A stretch of DNA of 53,096 nucleotides from NCBI GenBank assembly GCA_012522755.1, contig JAAYJV010000076.1, positions 1 through 53,096 of the forward strand, read 5' to 3'. Shown piece after piece: positions 1 through 8,900 of this stretch. Under the pieces are notes generated by a model, which made no database searches, was not told the origin of the DNA, and saw only the letters and a program-made list of their open reading frames with translations. The number at the start of each line of letters is the position of its first letter. The stretch's first letter is position 1. The stretch is from Candidatus Hydrogenedens sp. GTDB taxonomy: Bacteria > Hydrogenedentota > Hydrogenedentia > Hydrogenedentales > CAITNO01. Position numbers and translations under genes: made by a program.

Positions 1-376
1 TAAGGGCGGCTGCAAAATCTTTGCCCGATTCCAGGGCCACCGTGCCACGAAGAGCCAATCCCAAATCCGTTTCTTCTATTTCACCGCTTTCCTCTTCTTC
101 ATCAGGGGGCTCTTCAATCACTGCAGCACCCGGATCCCAGTCGCTGGCATTGCCGAAAAGACCGCCTTTGACCAGACCATCATAAGAACGGCGGTTACCG
201 ACGGTTTTAAGGACACTGGCCAACTCAACATCGTGTGTATCCATGAGGTCGACATATGGATCCCGCAGCGGTGCCAGAAACATGCGTACAACCACCAGCA
301 CGACAGCAACAACAGCCAGTGTCAGTATGATGTCAAAAAACCTGAAGGCTTGACGTATGACTAAACTGCGTACCAT
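1..376 (-). CDS. GspC-like type II secretion protein, partial (C-terminus beyond window)
   Basis: The reading frame starts at an ATG at 376 and runs off the left edge, so only about 125 N-terminal residues are visible. An AAGGA ribosome site lies 5 bases upstream. The product has a short cytoplasmic N-terminus, one hydrophobic segment at about residues 13-31 (rich in V, A and L), a linker with an acidic run (EEPPDEEEE) and then a segment reading TDLGLALRGTVALESGKDF. That last part has the pattern of the GspC homology region (L-x-L-x-GT followed by A-x-A), which in known systems couples the inner-membrane platform to the GspD secretin. This is an inference from topology and motif; the rest of the gene and any gspD downstream would settle it. 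Its relation to the pilus ATPases at 18-21 kb is unknown. Confidence 0.6.
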   Translation of the reverse strand, partial: MVRSLVIRQAFRFFDIILTLAVVAVVLVVVRMFLAPLRDPYVDLMDTHDVELASVLKTVGNRRSYDGLVKGGLFGNASDWDPGAAVIEEPPDEEEESGEIEETDLGLALRGTVALESGKDFAAAL

Positions 377-594
377 GTATATCCTTTATAATATACGAAT
401 ATACGAGAAGAAAAAAGTTTCCGGCCTCTCCTCTTTTCCTTAAAACAAGATCTGGAACAATTGGACAGAAAACTGCTCCTGCATCTGTAAAAACGGTCCC
501 ACAGCCTCCGTGGTTGACATTCCGCCCAAAAGCAAGGGGCACAGGCACACTGAAAAGGCTGTCTTGCATCAATGCCAGTCCATAGCTCCGCAGG

Positions 595-636
595 GAAAAA
601 ACTCGGAAAAGAGCTTTATCCCACTCTTTTCCGAGT
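595..636 (-). terminator. Rho-independent terminator of leuA
   Basis: A perfect 13-bp inverted repeat (ACTCGGAAAAGAG and its complement) with a 10-base loop. On the minus strand it is followed by a run of six to seven T. It lies 37 bases past the leuA stop. The remaining 377-594 stretch holds nothing else I can support. Confidence 0.85.
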
Positions 637-672
637 CCATTATATCTGCTGGTATTGAATGTTTCGCATCAC

Positions 673-2202
673 TCAGGAATCGCCGTTGATCTCCTGGCTC
701 TGCAAAAAGGCAATATGCTTGTTCATGGCATTGAGATAAGCATGAATGGCCGCTTCAACAATATCCGTGCTGGCACCATTGCCGCGATACACTTTATTTT
801 CAAAACGGACAGTCACATGGGCCTCACCAAAGGCATCTTTGCCCGGTGTGGCGGCCCGGAGATTGAACTGTTCCAGCTTGCCCGTATGGCCCACAATCTT
901 TTCAATAGCCACACAGGCCGCATCCACAGGCCCATCGCCCAGCGCTGTTTCAGTAATCACTTCATCGCCATGTTTCAACTTCACCATGGCCACTGTGGGA
1001 TCTTCACCGAAAGTGCGCAGCTTCTCAAGCTGATAGACCTCAAAGGCCTTGGAATACATGGCTACAATGAGCATGCGCAGATCATCGGAATAAACTTCCT
1101 TTTTCTTGTCGGCCAGTTCAATGAAACGTTCATACAAACGGCCCACTTCTTCTTCATTCAGTTCAAAACCCAGCTCGGAGCTGCGCTTCGCCAAGCCGGC
1201 ACGACCGGAATGTTTGCCCAGAACCAGATCCGTGCGCTTATGGCCCACAGAGGCGGGTGTCATGATTTCGTAGGTCTTCGCATTGGCCAGCATGCCATGC
1301 TGGTGTATACCCGACTCATGGGCGAAAGCATTGCGTCCTACGATGGGTTTATTGAAAGGAACAATGAGTCCCGTAATCATGCTGAGCAGATTGCTGGAAG
1401 GCACAATTTCCGTGGTGACGATGCCGCACTCATAGGGGAACTGATCCTGACGGGTGTTCATCGCCATGACCACTTCTTCCAGAGAGGTATTCCCGGCCCG
1501 TTCACCAATACCATTGACAGTGCATTCCACCTGACGGGCACCACCCTGAATGGCGGCCAGAGCATTGGCCACGGCAAGCCCCAGATCGTTGTGGTTATGA
1601 GTGGAGAAGATCACGTCTTCCGCACCTTTGGCCTGGGCGATGACATAGCGGAACATTTCCCGGATCTCGTCAGGCGTGGTATAACCCACCGTATCGGGAA
1701 GATTGATCACATCAGCACCGGCGCCAATGGCTGTTTCAACAACCTGCGCCAGAAAATCCCGGTCAGAGCGTGTGGCATCTTCAGCGGAAAATTCCACACG
1801 GGGCAACAACGATTTGGCCAGGCTCACGGCTTTGCCTACCGTGTCGATGACCTGGTCACGTGACATTTTCAACTTGTATTCAAGATGAATGTCTGAAGTG
1901 GCCAGAAAAGTATGCAATACAGGCTTTTTCGCATGCTGCAACGCTGCAGCAGCCCGCTCAATGTCTTTATTCAGCGCACGGGCAAGACCGGCAACATGAG
2001 AGTTCTGGACGATCTTGGCCACACGGATGACGCCTTCAAATTCCTGTTGGGAGGCGATGGGGAAACCGGCTTCAATGATGTCCACACCCATGCGATCCAG
2101 CTGAAGCGCCATCTGCACCTTGGCGTTTTCATCCATACTCGCGCCGGGAGATTGTTCACCGTCGCGCAGGGTCGTATCAAAAATGTAGATTCTGTTTTTC
2201 AT
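673..2202 (-). CDS. leuA: 2-isopropylmalate synthase
   Basis: First committed step of leucine synthesis: condenses acetyl-CoA with 2-oxoisovalerate to give 2-isopropylmalate in the cytoplasm. The 509-residue length matches bacterial LeuA. The N-terminal HMGL-like TIM barrel has the DTTLRDGEQSPGA signature at residues 9-21, the metal-binding STHNHNDLGLA motif near residue 200, and the GIGERAGNTSLEE loop after it. The last 120 or so residues form the leucine-binding regulatory domain, with the GDGPVDAAC and GNGASTDIVEA patterns, so feedback inhibition by leucine is likely. The ATG start follows AAGG at 10 bases. It appears to be a single-gene unit, with a strong terminator behind it and a long leader in front. 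No other leu or ilv gene lies in the window. Confidence 0.97.
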   Translation of the reverse strand: MKNRIYIFDTTLRDGEQSPGASMDENAKVQMALQLDRMGVDIIEAGFPIASQQEFEGVIRVAKIVQNSHVAGLARALNKDIERAAAALQHAKKPVLHTFLATSDIHLEYKLKMSRDQVIDTVGKAVSLAKSLLPRVEFSAEDATRSDRDFLAQVVETAIGAGADVINLPDTVGYTTPDEIREMFRYVIAQAKGAEDVIFSTHNHNDLGLAVANALAAIQGGARQVECTVNGIGERAGNTSLEEVVMAMNTRQDQFPYECGIVTTEIVPSSNLLSMITGLIVPFNKPIVGRNAFAHESGIHQHGMLANAKTYEIMTPASVGHKRTDLVLGKHSGRAGLAKRSSELGFELNEEEVGRLYERFIELADKKKEVYSDDLRMLIVAMYSKAFEVYQLEKLRTFGEDPTVAMVKLKHGDEVITETALGDGPVDAACVAIEKIVGHTGKLEQFNLRAATPGKDAFGEAHVTVRFENKVYRGNGASTDIVEAAIHAYLNAMNKHIAFLQSQEINGDS

Positions 2203-2650
2203 GAATTCACAGCCTTATTTCAAAATTGGAAACCATTACTCATATAAACTTGTTGAGGAAAGAAAAGAAAAGAAATATTGCGGATTCCGGCAAGGGGAAA
2301 GAGAAACAAGGCCCCATTGAATCAACTGGGGGTGCCGCCACTCCATACAGTCTTCGCAAGCTGATAATCAACGCTGCACAGTCCTGACGCAACAGGCCGC
2401 CTTCTTCCGCCCTTCCGGAATCAGAGCAGCTGTTGGCCCGGACGAATCGCATGCACTTCTGATGGCATGCCGCCGGGCGCAGGCACCTCCCTGCTGTATG
2501 CGTCGGCACAGGGATATCCTGAAAAAGCCGGGACAGACCCGCTTTTCCGGATGGCTGTTGTCGACGATACATCTTGCATAGTGATTACCTTTACAGGTGT
2601 TTTCAAAATAACATCTTTCCCCATCTGTCGCAAATCGGACAGGGGGTTGA
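2203..2650 (-). other. Long untranslated leader upstream of leuA
   Basis: About 440 bases separate a candidate promoter from the leuA start. The stretch holds a weak 52-codon reading frame (2579 to 2421, ATG preceded by AAAGG) whose last two sense codons are CTG CTC, and several short hairpins, for example GCATGC repeated 8 bases apart around 2450-2475 and a bulged CCCCA/TGGGG stem near 2320-2340. I see no poly-U terminator close to leuA and no riboswitch class that I recognise. Leucine control through this leader is only a possibility. Confidence 0.3.
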
Positions 2651-2659
2651 AGTATAGCA
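2651..2659 (-). promoter_or_regulatory. Candidate extended -10 promoter for leuA
   Basis: On the minus strand a TGC TATACT sequence fits an extended -10 element. The region 17 bases further upstream is a poor -35 match. It sits just downstream of the terminator hairpin that closes the preceding gene, which is where a new promoter would be expected. Confidence 0.4.
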
Positions 2660-2660
2660 T

Positions 2661-2693
2661 AAAGGGACTGCAGACAGGCAAATCTGCAGTCCC
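2661..2693 (-). terminator. Terminator hairpin after the glycerophosphodiesterase gene
   Basis: A perfect 10-bp stem (GGGACTGCAG and its complement) with a 10-base loop. On the minus strand it is followed by TTT only, so the U-tract is short. It lies about 60 bases beyond the stop codon of the upstream gene. Confidence 0.55.
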
Positions 2694-2755
2694 CTGTTAC
2701 TGATACAACAGTTTGAAGGGCTGGATTATTCCATTTTTTTCGATTGATACAGGTC

Positions 2756-3682
2756 TCAGCGACCCAGAATTTTCAGACAGCGGCTGGGCACGTTGGTGAT
2801 GATGGCATCCACACCCAGATGAATGCAGTTGCGCATGGGCTGTCCTTCGTCCACTGTCCAGACAGCCATGGTCTTGCCCCCTTCCTGAACCACGGCAACA
2901 CGGCCGGGAGTCACGGAAGAATAACTGATATTCACTCCATGCAGATCCAGCAGGAAACACCAGCGTTCCACCTGAACCCATTCCGCATGTTTGTCCGCTT
3001 CCACACTGGCGAGAAATTCCACGCGCATCTCCGGCGCTTCAATACGCGCAATAGCACAGATAATGGGAGAAAAACTCTGGATGACAATCTCTTTTCCCAT
3101 GTTCCGTTCGCGAATGAGCGCAATGGACTTGCGGGTCAGCTCCAGGTTTTTCGATGCGCTCTCTTCAATGGCCGCCATGATCTCTTTGGACAGCTGAGGC
3201 GTCATGACGGGAATTCCTTCGGCAAGCTCCAGAACCCGCTTCATCAGCGCTCCGTCGTTGTCCGCATTTTTGATTTCCACATACACGCCGATGCGTCCCT
3301 TGGCGAGATCCAGTGATTCGGCCAGAGTGGGAATCTGCGCTCCGGCAAATTGAGCACCCTTCCAGGAGCCTACATCCAGAGTCCGCAGAGAGGCAAAATC
3401 AACAGCATCCACACGCTCTTCCAGACCGGTCAGACGCTCCAGCGTGTCGTCGTGATAGACCACCACTTCCCCATCACTCGAAAGACGGCAGTCCAGTTCG
3501 AACCAGTCGGCACGCTGTTCCACAGCCAATTCAAATGCTGCAAGCGTATTTTCCGGCGCATCACGGCTCGAACCCCGATGGGCAATCACATCGATCACCC
3601 CCTCAGGTGCCCCCACCTGGAAAGTGGCACAGCCCGCCAGCACAAAAGATATCAGCAAAAGAAAAAAGCAGGATTTTTTCAT
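2756..3682 (-). CDS. Glycerophosphodiester phosphodiesterase, lipoprotein
   Basis: Probably hydrolyses glycerophosphodiesters to glycerol-3-phosphate and an alcohol. The 308-residue product begins MKKSCFFLLLISFVLAGC, a lipoprotein signal with an LAGC box, so it should be anchored in a membrane facing the periplasm. The GDPD signature follows directly: AHRG at about 34-37, ENT at about 44-46, FELDCRLSSDGEVVVYHDD at about 66-84 with the metal-binding E-x-D and H-D residues. The TIM-barrel end has TVDEG...GVDAIITN-type motifs. I chose the ATG at 3682 because GAGGA lies 10 bases upstream; an ATG five codons earlier (3697) has no ribosome site. It is transcribed alone between its own promoter and terminator. 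Confidence 0.9.
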   Translation of the reverse strand: MKKSCFFLLLISFVLAGCATFQVGAPEGVIDVIAHRGSSRDAPENTLAAFELAVEQRADWFELDCRLSSDGEVVVYHDDTLERLTGLEERVDAVDFASLRTLDVGSWKGAQFAGAQIPTLAESLDLAKGRIGVYVEIKNADNDGALMKRVLELAEGIPVMTPQLSKEIMAAIEESASKNLELTRKSIALIRERNMGKEIVIQSFSPIICAIARIEAPEMRVEFLASVEADKHAEWVQVERWCFLLDLHGVNISYSSVTPGRVAVVQEGGKTMAVWTVDEGQPMRNCIHLGVDAIITNVPSRCLKILGR

Positions 3683-3726
3683 AACACGGTTCCTCATGGT
3701 TTCTGTTCAGAAAGTTCAATCTTTGG

Positions 3727-3755
3727 ATTATGGCACAAGATCCCTTGAGCTGCAA
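3727..3755 (-). promoter_or_regulatory. Sigma70-type promoter of the glycerophosphodiesterase gene
   Basis: Minus strand: TTGCAG, a 17-base spacer, then CATAAT. The -10 has five of six consensus bases. It lies about 45 bases upstream of the chosen start codon. It is divergent from the pseudopilin promoter in the same 306-base spacer. Confidence 0.6.
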
Positions 3756-3808
3756 ATATCTGTTCCCCACCAGTGGTCTTGTGTCAACTGGATCCCCCGG
3801 CATAAAGT

Positions 3809-3836
3809 TTGACTTCTAACAGTAATCTGGTATACT
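3809..3836 (+). promoter_or_regulatory. Sigma70-type promoter of the pseudopilin gene
   Basis: TTGACT, a 16-base spacer, then TATACT, with a TGG just before the -10 (extended -10). Both hexamers match five of six consensus positions. Start of transcription should be near 3843, giving an untranslated leader of roughly 145 bases. Confidence 0.7.
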
Positions 3837-3988
3837 ATATGAAGTGAACGGCGGATGAGTTCCATAAGAAAATCCCATCGGAAATGGCCGTTCCGCAGGC
3901 ACCATACCTGTACATGCACTGATACCCATAATTGAATGCGGACATTTTCAACACTCCGCACGAACACACTGAGAAAGGACTCGAGACA

Positions 3989-4984
3989 ATGAACAAGAAA
4001 AGAGGCTTTACACTGATTGAGCTGCTGGTGGTGATTGCCATTATCGGCATTCTCGCCGCCATCCTGTTGCCTGCACTGGCCCGTGCCCGTGAAGCGGCCC
4101 GCCGTTCTTCCTGCCAGAACAATCTGAAACAGTGGGGTCTGGTCTACAAGATGTACGCCAATGAAGACCGTGGCCAGATGTTTCCTCCCATTGCGGCCAC
4201 TTATTTTCAGAACCCTATGGATCTGATGAGCGGTCATGATGCCGCCATCGCCATCGGTCCCCGTCTTTCCTCGGTTTATCCTGAATACCTGACGGATCCC
4301 GCCATTTTGATTTGCCCCTCTGACGGGAACAACTCCGTGGATGACCTCAAAGACGCCAATGGAGACTGGATCTTCGCACACTATGTGAATTATCTTGACG
4401 AACACGGCTGGTTCATGGACGAAAGCTATGGCTACTTCGGCTATGTACTGGACAAGGCGGAGAACACCCCGGAATGGCGCGACACGCTTCAGAATGCTGC
4501 TCCCAATATTACGACCCTTCTGGCTATTCTTCCCAATCCGGCCGCTGTGGAAACGACCGCCATCGTTCCGATCCAGGTCGGAAAAGCCGTGGACGAGGTA
4601 TTGATGCGCTTTATCAGCGGATCCCGGGAAGCCATGGACAAAGATATTACTGATGTCTTCGGACCTGATGGCACCACGCCCATGGGTAATGGCGTCGGCA
4701 GCACCGTCTACCGTCTGCGTGAAGGTATTGAACGTTTCCTGATCACCGACATCAACAACCCGGCCGCCAGTGCCATGGCCCAGAGTGAGCTGCAGGTCAT
4801 GTTTGATATGTTCGGTGCGGGCAAAGCCATCCAGTATTTCAACCACGTGCCGGGCGGATGCAATGTCCTGTACATGGATGGACACGTCTCCTTTGTTCGC
4901 TACGAAGGCAATGAGGCCCAAGGCACAGGCCTGATCAACTCCAACACGGCAAACGTCATCGGTTTGATTGCAGCGGCCTGGTAA
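3989..4984 (+). CDS. DUF1559-type pseudopilin with H-X-DG tail
   Basis: A 331-residue secreted filament-type subunit. The start ATG at 3989 has AGGA 9 bases upstream; an in-frame ATG 19 codons earlier lacks a ribosome site. The N-terminus is a prepilin leader: MNKKRG, cleavage before F, then [17 protein letters not shown] with Glu at mature position 5. An amphipathic ARAREAARR stretch and [10 protein letters not shown] follow. Near the C-terminus is [18 protein letters not shown], the H-x-DG element of this family, here with ten residues between H and DG rather than the usual nine. Such proteins occur in many paralogues in Planctomycetota, Lentisphaerota and Hydrogenedentota. Their function is unclear; they are thought to be processed by a prepilin peptidase. 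It stands alone with its own promoter and terminator. Confidence 0.9.
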   Translation: MNKKRGFTLIELLVVIAIIGILAAILLPALARAREAARRSSCQNNLKQWGLVYKMYANEDRGQMFPPIAATYFQNPMDLMSGHDAAIAIGPRLSSVYPEYLTDPAILICPSDGNNSVDDLKDANGDWIFAHYVNYLDEHGWFMDESYGYFGYVLDKAENTPEWRDTLQNAAPNITTLLAILPNPAAVETTAIVPIQVGKAVDEVLMRFISGSREAMDKDITDVFGPDGTTPMGNGVGSTVYRLREGIERFLITDINNPAASAMAQSELQVMFDMFGAGKAIQYFNHVPGGCNVLYMDGHVSFVRYEGNEAQGTGLINSNTANVIGLIAAAW

Positions 4985-5014
4985 TACCCCTTTCCTGTTG
5001 TCATACTTCTCCTG

Positions 5015-5046
5015 CGGTGGCCTGCTTCGGCGGGCCGCCGTTTTTT
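5015..5046 (+). terminator. Strong terminator of the pseudopilin gene
   Basis: An 11-bp GC-rich stem (two G-T wobbles) closed by a TTCG tetraloop and followed by six T. It lies 30 bases past the stop codon. Confidence 0.93.
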
Positions 5047-5065
5047 ATTCGCCCTGTCGCTGCAC

Positions 5066-5099
5066 AAAAAAACTTCCCCCACTTCTGGAGCAGGGGAAG
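5066..5099 (-). terminator. Terminator of the ynbE-ydbL fusion gene
   Basis: On the minus strand CTTCCCC pairs with GGGGAAG across a loop of about 13 bases, followed by seven T. It lies 35 bases past the stop codon and faces the pseudopilin terminator. Confidence 0.85.
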
Positions 5100-5133
5100 A
5101 ATTATTGAACTCCCTTTGAACGATGGGTTCCGC

Positions 5134-5820
5134 TCAGGGAACAGTCACCCAGGCGCCGGGCTGGCAGGCTGTCCCGAGGGCTTTGCCCAGAGCGGACTCC
5201 TTGACTGCATTGAAATCCGCATCAGCAGCCGGAAGTTGCAGCGCTTCGCCGGACTGGGCACGGCGCAGACGCTCCAGCGCATAAATGCTTTCCACCTTGG
5301 ATACATTGACACCGGGCACATCGCGATTGAGACGGGCAATTTCAGCGTAGAGTGCTTTGCGGTCCTTGTTTTCTTCCGCCAGAATCTTCTGTGTTTCATT
5401 TTTCTTTTCGGGATCGCTGACGGCTTCACAGTCACGGAGTTCCACATAGCCCCGGTTGTTTTCGCCCAGGCAGCCTTCCTTTTTCAAGGCGGCGATAGTG
5501 CTGTTGCGCTGGCGCATCTTTCCGGCGATTTCCCGTACGAGAGGAGAATCAGTCTGACTCAAGGTGTCGGCATGAACCGGTTCACAGAGACGGAAAGAAG
5601 GCATCTTGTCTTTCCAGAAGGAAAGAGGTTCGCTCACATCTTCCATGCCGGGCAGGGTATCTGATTTCCCTTCCACATAATCGAGCACACCCGTTGCCTG
5701 ATCGGCGATATGACGGATATCCAGCGTGATATGGGCATTGATCTTGTGCTCGGTACGGATGACACACCCTAAAGCAAAGCTGAGAACAATCGCTCCCAGT
5801 ACAACGACACTTTTTTTCAT
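5134..5820 (-). CDS. Fused YnbE-YdbL-like lipoprotein (DUF1318)
   Basis: A 228-residue product that appears to join two proteins which are separate in E. coli. Residues 1-19 are a signal peptide ending ALGC, a somewhat atypical lipobox. Residues about 20-55 (HKINAHITLDIRHI, then VLDYVEGKSD) match the short YnbE pattern. The rest matches YdbL/DUF1318: LVREIAGKMRQRN, GCLGENNRGYVELR, then EENKDRKALYAEIARLN and a V-x-V-x-x-V-E stretch. In E. coli YdbH and YnbE form an inner-to-outer membrane bridge for lipid balance, and YdbL is a periplasmic helper. Here the gene lies 104 bases behind the YdbH-like gene, supporting the same role. Start at 5820: AGGAG lies 9 bases upstream, whereas the ATG at 5829 directly abuts it. 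Confidence 0.75.
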   Translation of the reverse strand: MKKSVVVLGAIVLSFALGCVIRTEHKINAHITLDIRHIADQATGVLDYVEGKSDTLPGMEDVSEPLSFWKDKMPSFRLCEPVHADTLSQTDSPLVREIAGKMRQRNSTIAALKKEGCLGENNRGYVELRDCEAVSDPEKKNETQKILAEENKDRKALYAEIARLNRDVPGVNVSKVESIYALERLRRAQSGEALQLPAADADFNAVKESALGKALGTACQPGAWVTVP

Positions 5821-5924
5821 TCGATTCATCTCCTGTTGGCAATGGTGTAAAGAACGCCACAGCCGGATAGTTTATTCATCGGCGTTGCGTCTGAAATATT
5901 ATAAGCCAAATAAAGCTTCCAGCG

Positions 5925-8900
5925 TTATTGGCCACCTGATTGTTCCTGTCGTACCCGGAGTGCTTCAAGAAGAGCCGGCGGATCAGCTTTGATATCCACA
6001 GTCAGGTTCAGGGATTTGCTTTCAAGAAGAGCCACCCCGGCGATGCGCTCCTCTTCCAGTCCCAGAGTGAGGCGGGCACAGTCAAAAGCTGTCTGAGCTT
6101 TTTTCCCTAAAACAGATTGGATCATCCGGCCCATCTGACGGCCTCCGGTAACATCGTCCATATACTGATTGAGCAAGAGCTGTTCAACCATATCCCGATT
6201 CATGCTGAAGTTTTCCGTGGACTCCAACATGAGATTAAATTCTCTGAGTCGTGTCGGCGTCAAGACACAGGAGACTTCGCCGCGGACGATTCCCGTGAGA
6301 ACCAGGGACGAAGGTTTGAATTCTTCGGTAAACACTCCCAGATCAATGTGATCCAGGGTACTGCGAAGCGTCAAAGGCATGTGGGAAGCCTGAGGTTCCC
6401 ATTGTAACGACAGATCCAGACGGCCGCCCAGAAGTCCAAGCCTGAGCGTTTCGATTGTTGCGATGCCTTCCTGAAAAATGAGGCGGGCCGGGGCGGCCTG
6501 CACAGTGATGCCAGCCGCTCTCCCTTCTTCAAGAGAAAAAGAGGCTTCGCCGGAAAGAGAGGGCGCCAGAGCCAGATGACCTTCTGCAGAAAGACCTGTC
6601 AACTGCGCCAGGCTTTGTGGAAAGGTCAGCGAAGCGGAAGGCAGGGAAAAACTGACTGTTCCCTGCAAACCCTCTTCATTCAAAAGAAAATCTTCCACCT
6701 GCACAGAGAAATTTCCATCCCCATCGTCGAGCCATTGCTTGGCAACCAGCGGGGAGAAATCGCTGGAAAAGGAAATCTTGCCCTCTGCGGCCAGACCTGC
6801 AGAATGGAGCAGCAGTTCATCGGAATGGAGGCGGGTCGTCTCGCCAAGCGTCGCTTCCACCGGGCCTGCGCTTACACTGAAGTCAGAAAGAGACAGCCGT
6901 GCTGGTGATTGAAGAATCAGCTCTTCACCATAGGGCAATGAATAATCTCCATAACCCAGAGATTCCACGGTAAGAACACAGGGATCCAAGAGCAGCTCCC
7001 GCCAGCCCGTTGTGGAAAATGAGGCCTCACAACGGGCTGAGCCCCACAACTCCGGCTTGTCCAGAACTGTGCCGACTTCCAGGAGATCGACTTCAGCCTG
7101 AAGAGCAGCTTTGATGGGCCCCTGTTTCAGATCGCCCTGGCCGCCTGTGAGGGAAAGCGAAAACACTTCCGCTCCCTCAATACTTCCCTGAAGGGAATGG
7201 AGAAGGGAAAAATCTTCGCTGAAAAAAGCAGTGGCTTCAGCGGACAGCTCCGCCAGGGGCCCGCCCGGCAGGAAGCTGTCATGACTGAAATCAGTAATAT
7301 GGAGCCGGCCTTTTACAGCACTGTTTTTGCCGATCTCTTTTGTAAGTACAACCTGACCTGTCAGGAGACCGTCCAAGACGGAGCCATCCACGTCTGCAGG
7401 AATGAAAGCGATGAGATCGGAAAGAGGCCAGTCTTTCCATTCGGATCGGACAGAAAAACCCGTCAAGGGATCCAGGTCAGCCTGTGCTCCCAAAGAAGCT
7501 TTATCGGCCTTGAGCGTTGCGCTGAAATTACCTGTGCCTGCCCACTCGTACTCACCCTGAAAATGGGCTGTAAGAGAAAAGGGAGCTGTTGTTGCTGCAT
7601 TCAATTTCCCGTCCAGATGCATGCCCGAAGAATCAGCTTGAAGATGACAGGAAAAGTTTTTCAACGCTTCAACTGGAAGGAAAGAATCATAGTCTTTATA
7701 AGAGGCGGGCAGCAGTGCCAGAAGTGCTTCACGAGGCCAGTCTTCCCCTCCGGCATGCACTTGAATCAGCCCGGCTCCGGCCTGAAGCGTGCCTTCCAGT
7801 TTCTGCTGTCTATTCAGCTGAAGTGTCCACCGGGCAAGCTGTCCTTCCCCGGGTTCCATGAGCGTGGAGAGTGTCACATCGCCCCGGTACCAGGCCTCCT
7901 CTTCCAAACCGACTGTCAAGTCTGTACAGACAAGATCAAAGGACAACTCTTCGAAGGCGGGCATGCCTTCAACCAGCTTCGCCTCCAGAGACAGGGGCGC
8001 AGCCCGGAGGCTTGTAAAAGATACAGGCAAGGGCAGGAAAGGCGCTAGAAATTCACCGGGAAGAGGCCCTTCAGCTGCACAGTCTTCCACCGTCAGCGTC
8101 AAGGTCGGGACAGGATCCAGAGCCAGGCGCAGTTGTGATTGCACATTCAGGAACCCGGGCAGATCAAGTGATACTTCACCTGTCAGTTTCCTTTCTGACC
8201 AGTGCATTCGTGCTTCCATGAAACCTTCAGGAAAAGACGTGGGCTCCTCTTCACCGTCGGGAAACCACGCAGCCTGAAGGTGATCGCCTCCAAGCACGGC
8301 GGTGAGTTCCTCAAGACTTTCCAGTTCGAAAGTGCCTCGAAGTCCCTGAAGCCGGGTGTGCGCACCGGCACGGTCCAAGTGAAGAGAGAGATTTTCAAAA
8401 CGGACTTTCCGAGGCAAAACAAAAGGAGGCAAGCTGAAAGAAGAACTCTTTTCACTGTCATGATCTCTTGTCTCTGCAGAGGGAAAAGCATGATCCTGAA
8501 GATTCACTGTAATATGATCCGCCACAATCTCCTGAAGAGGACGCATGCCTGAAGAGGGCAAAGGCAATGTCCAATGAATCTGAAGGGACTCAATGGCGAG
8601 AAGAGGCGGACTGTACTCACCTTCATCTTTCAGCTGCACTGTCAACCTGTTCAGGCAAAGAGGATTGATACCGCTGCGCTCAAAAGAGACCCGGTATCCT
8701 GTCATTCTTTCAGACAGAGAGGGAACAAGCTTTTCCTCCACCAGGCCGGAAAAAAGAAGTGCAAGAAAAACAAGGAGGAGCAGGAGCAGAAGAAGCAGAC
8801 ATCCCTTCCGTGTTTTTTTTGCAGGCACCGCAGGATCAGACTCCGGGCTCTGAGCAGCCTCTGCGCCGCCGACAATATGAATGGTGGATGGATCTTCTTT

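Noticed and set aside
655-1863. 402-codon open frame on the plus strand opposite leuA
   Set aside because: It lies entirely antisense to a clear leuA, has no family resemblance and no ribosome site; it results from codon bias of the real gene.
2421-2579. Leucine leader peptide controlling leuA
   Set aside because: Only two Leu codons at the end of 52, and no terminator/antiterminator pair placed to use them.
3728-4921. 397-codon open frame on the minus strand opposite the pseudopilin
   Set aside because: Antisense to a well-supported gene and spans its promoter; product resembles nothing.
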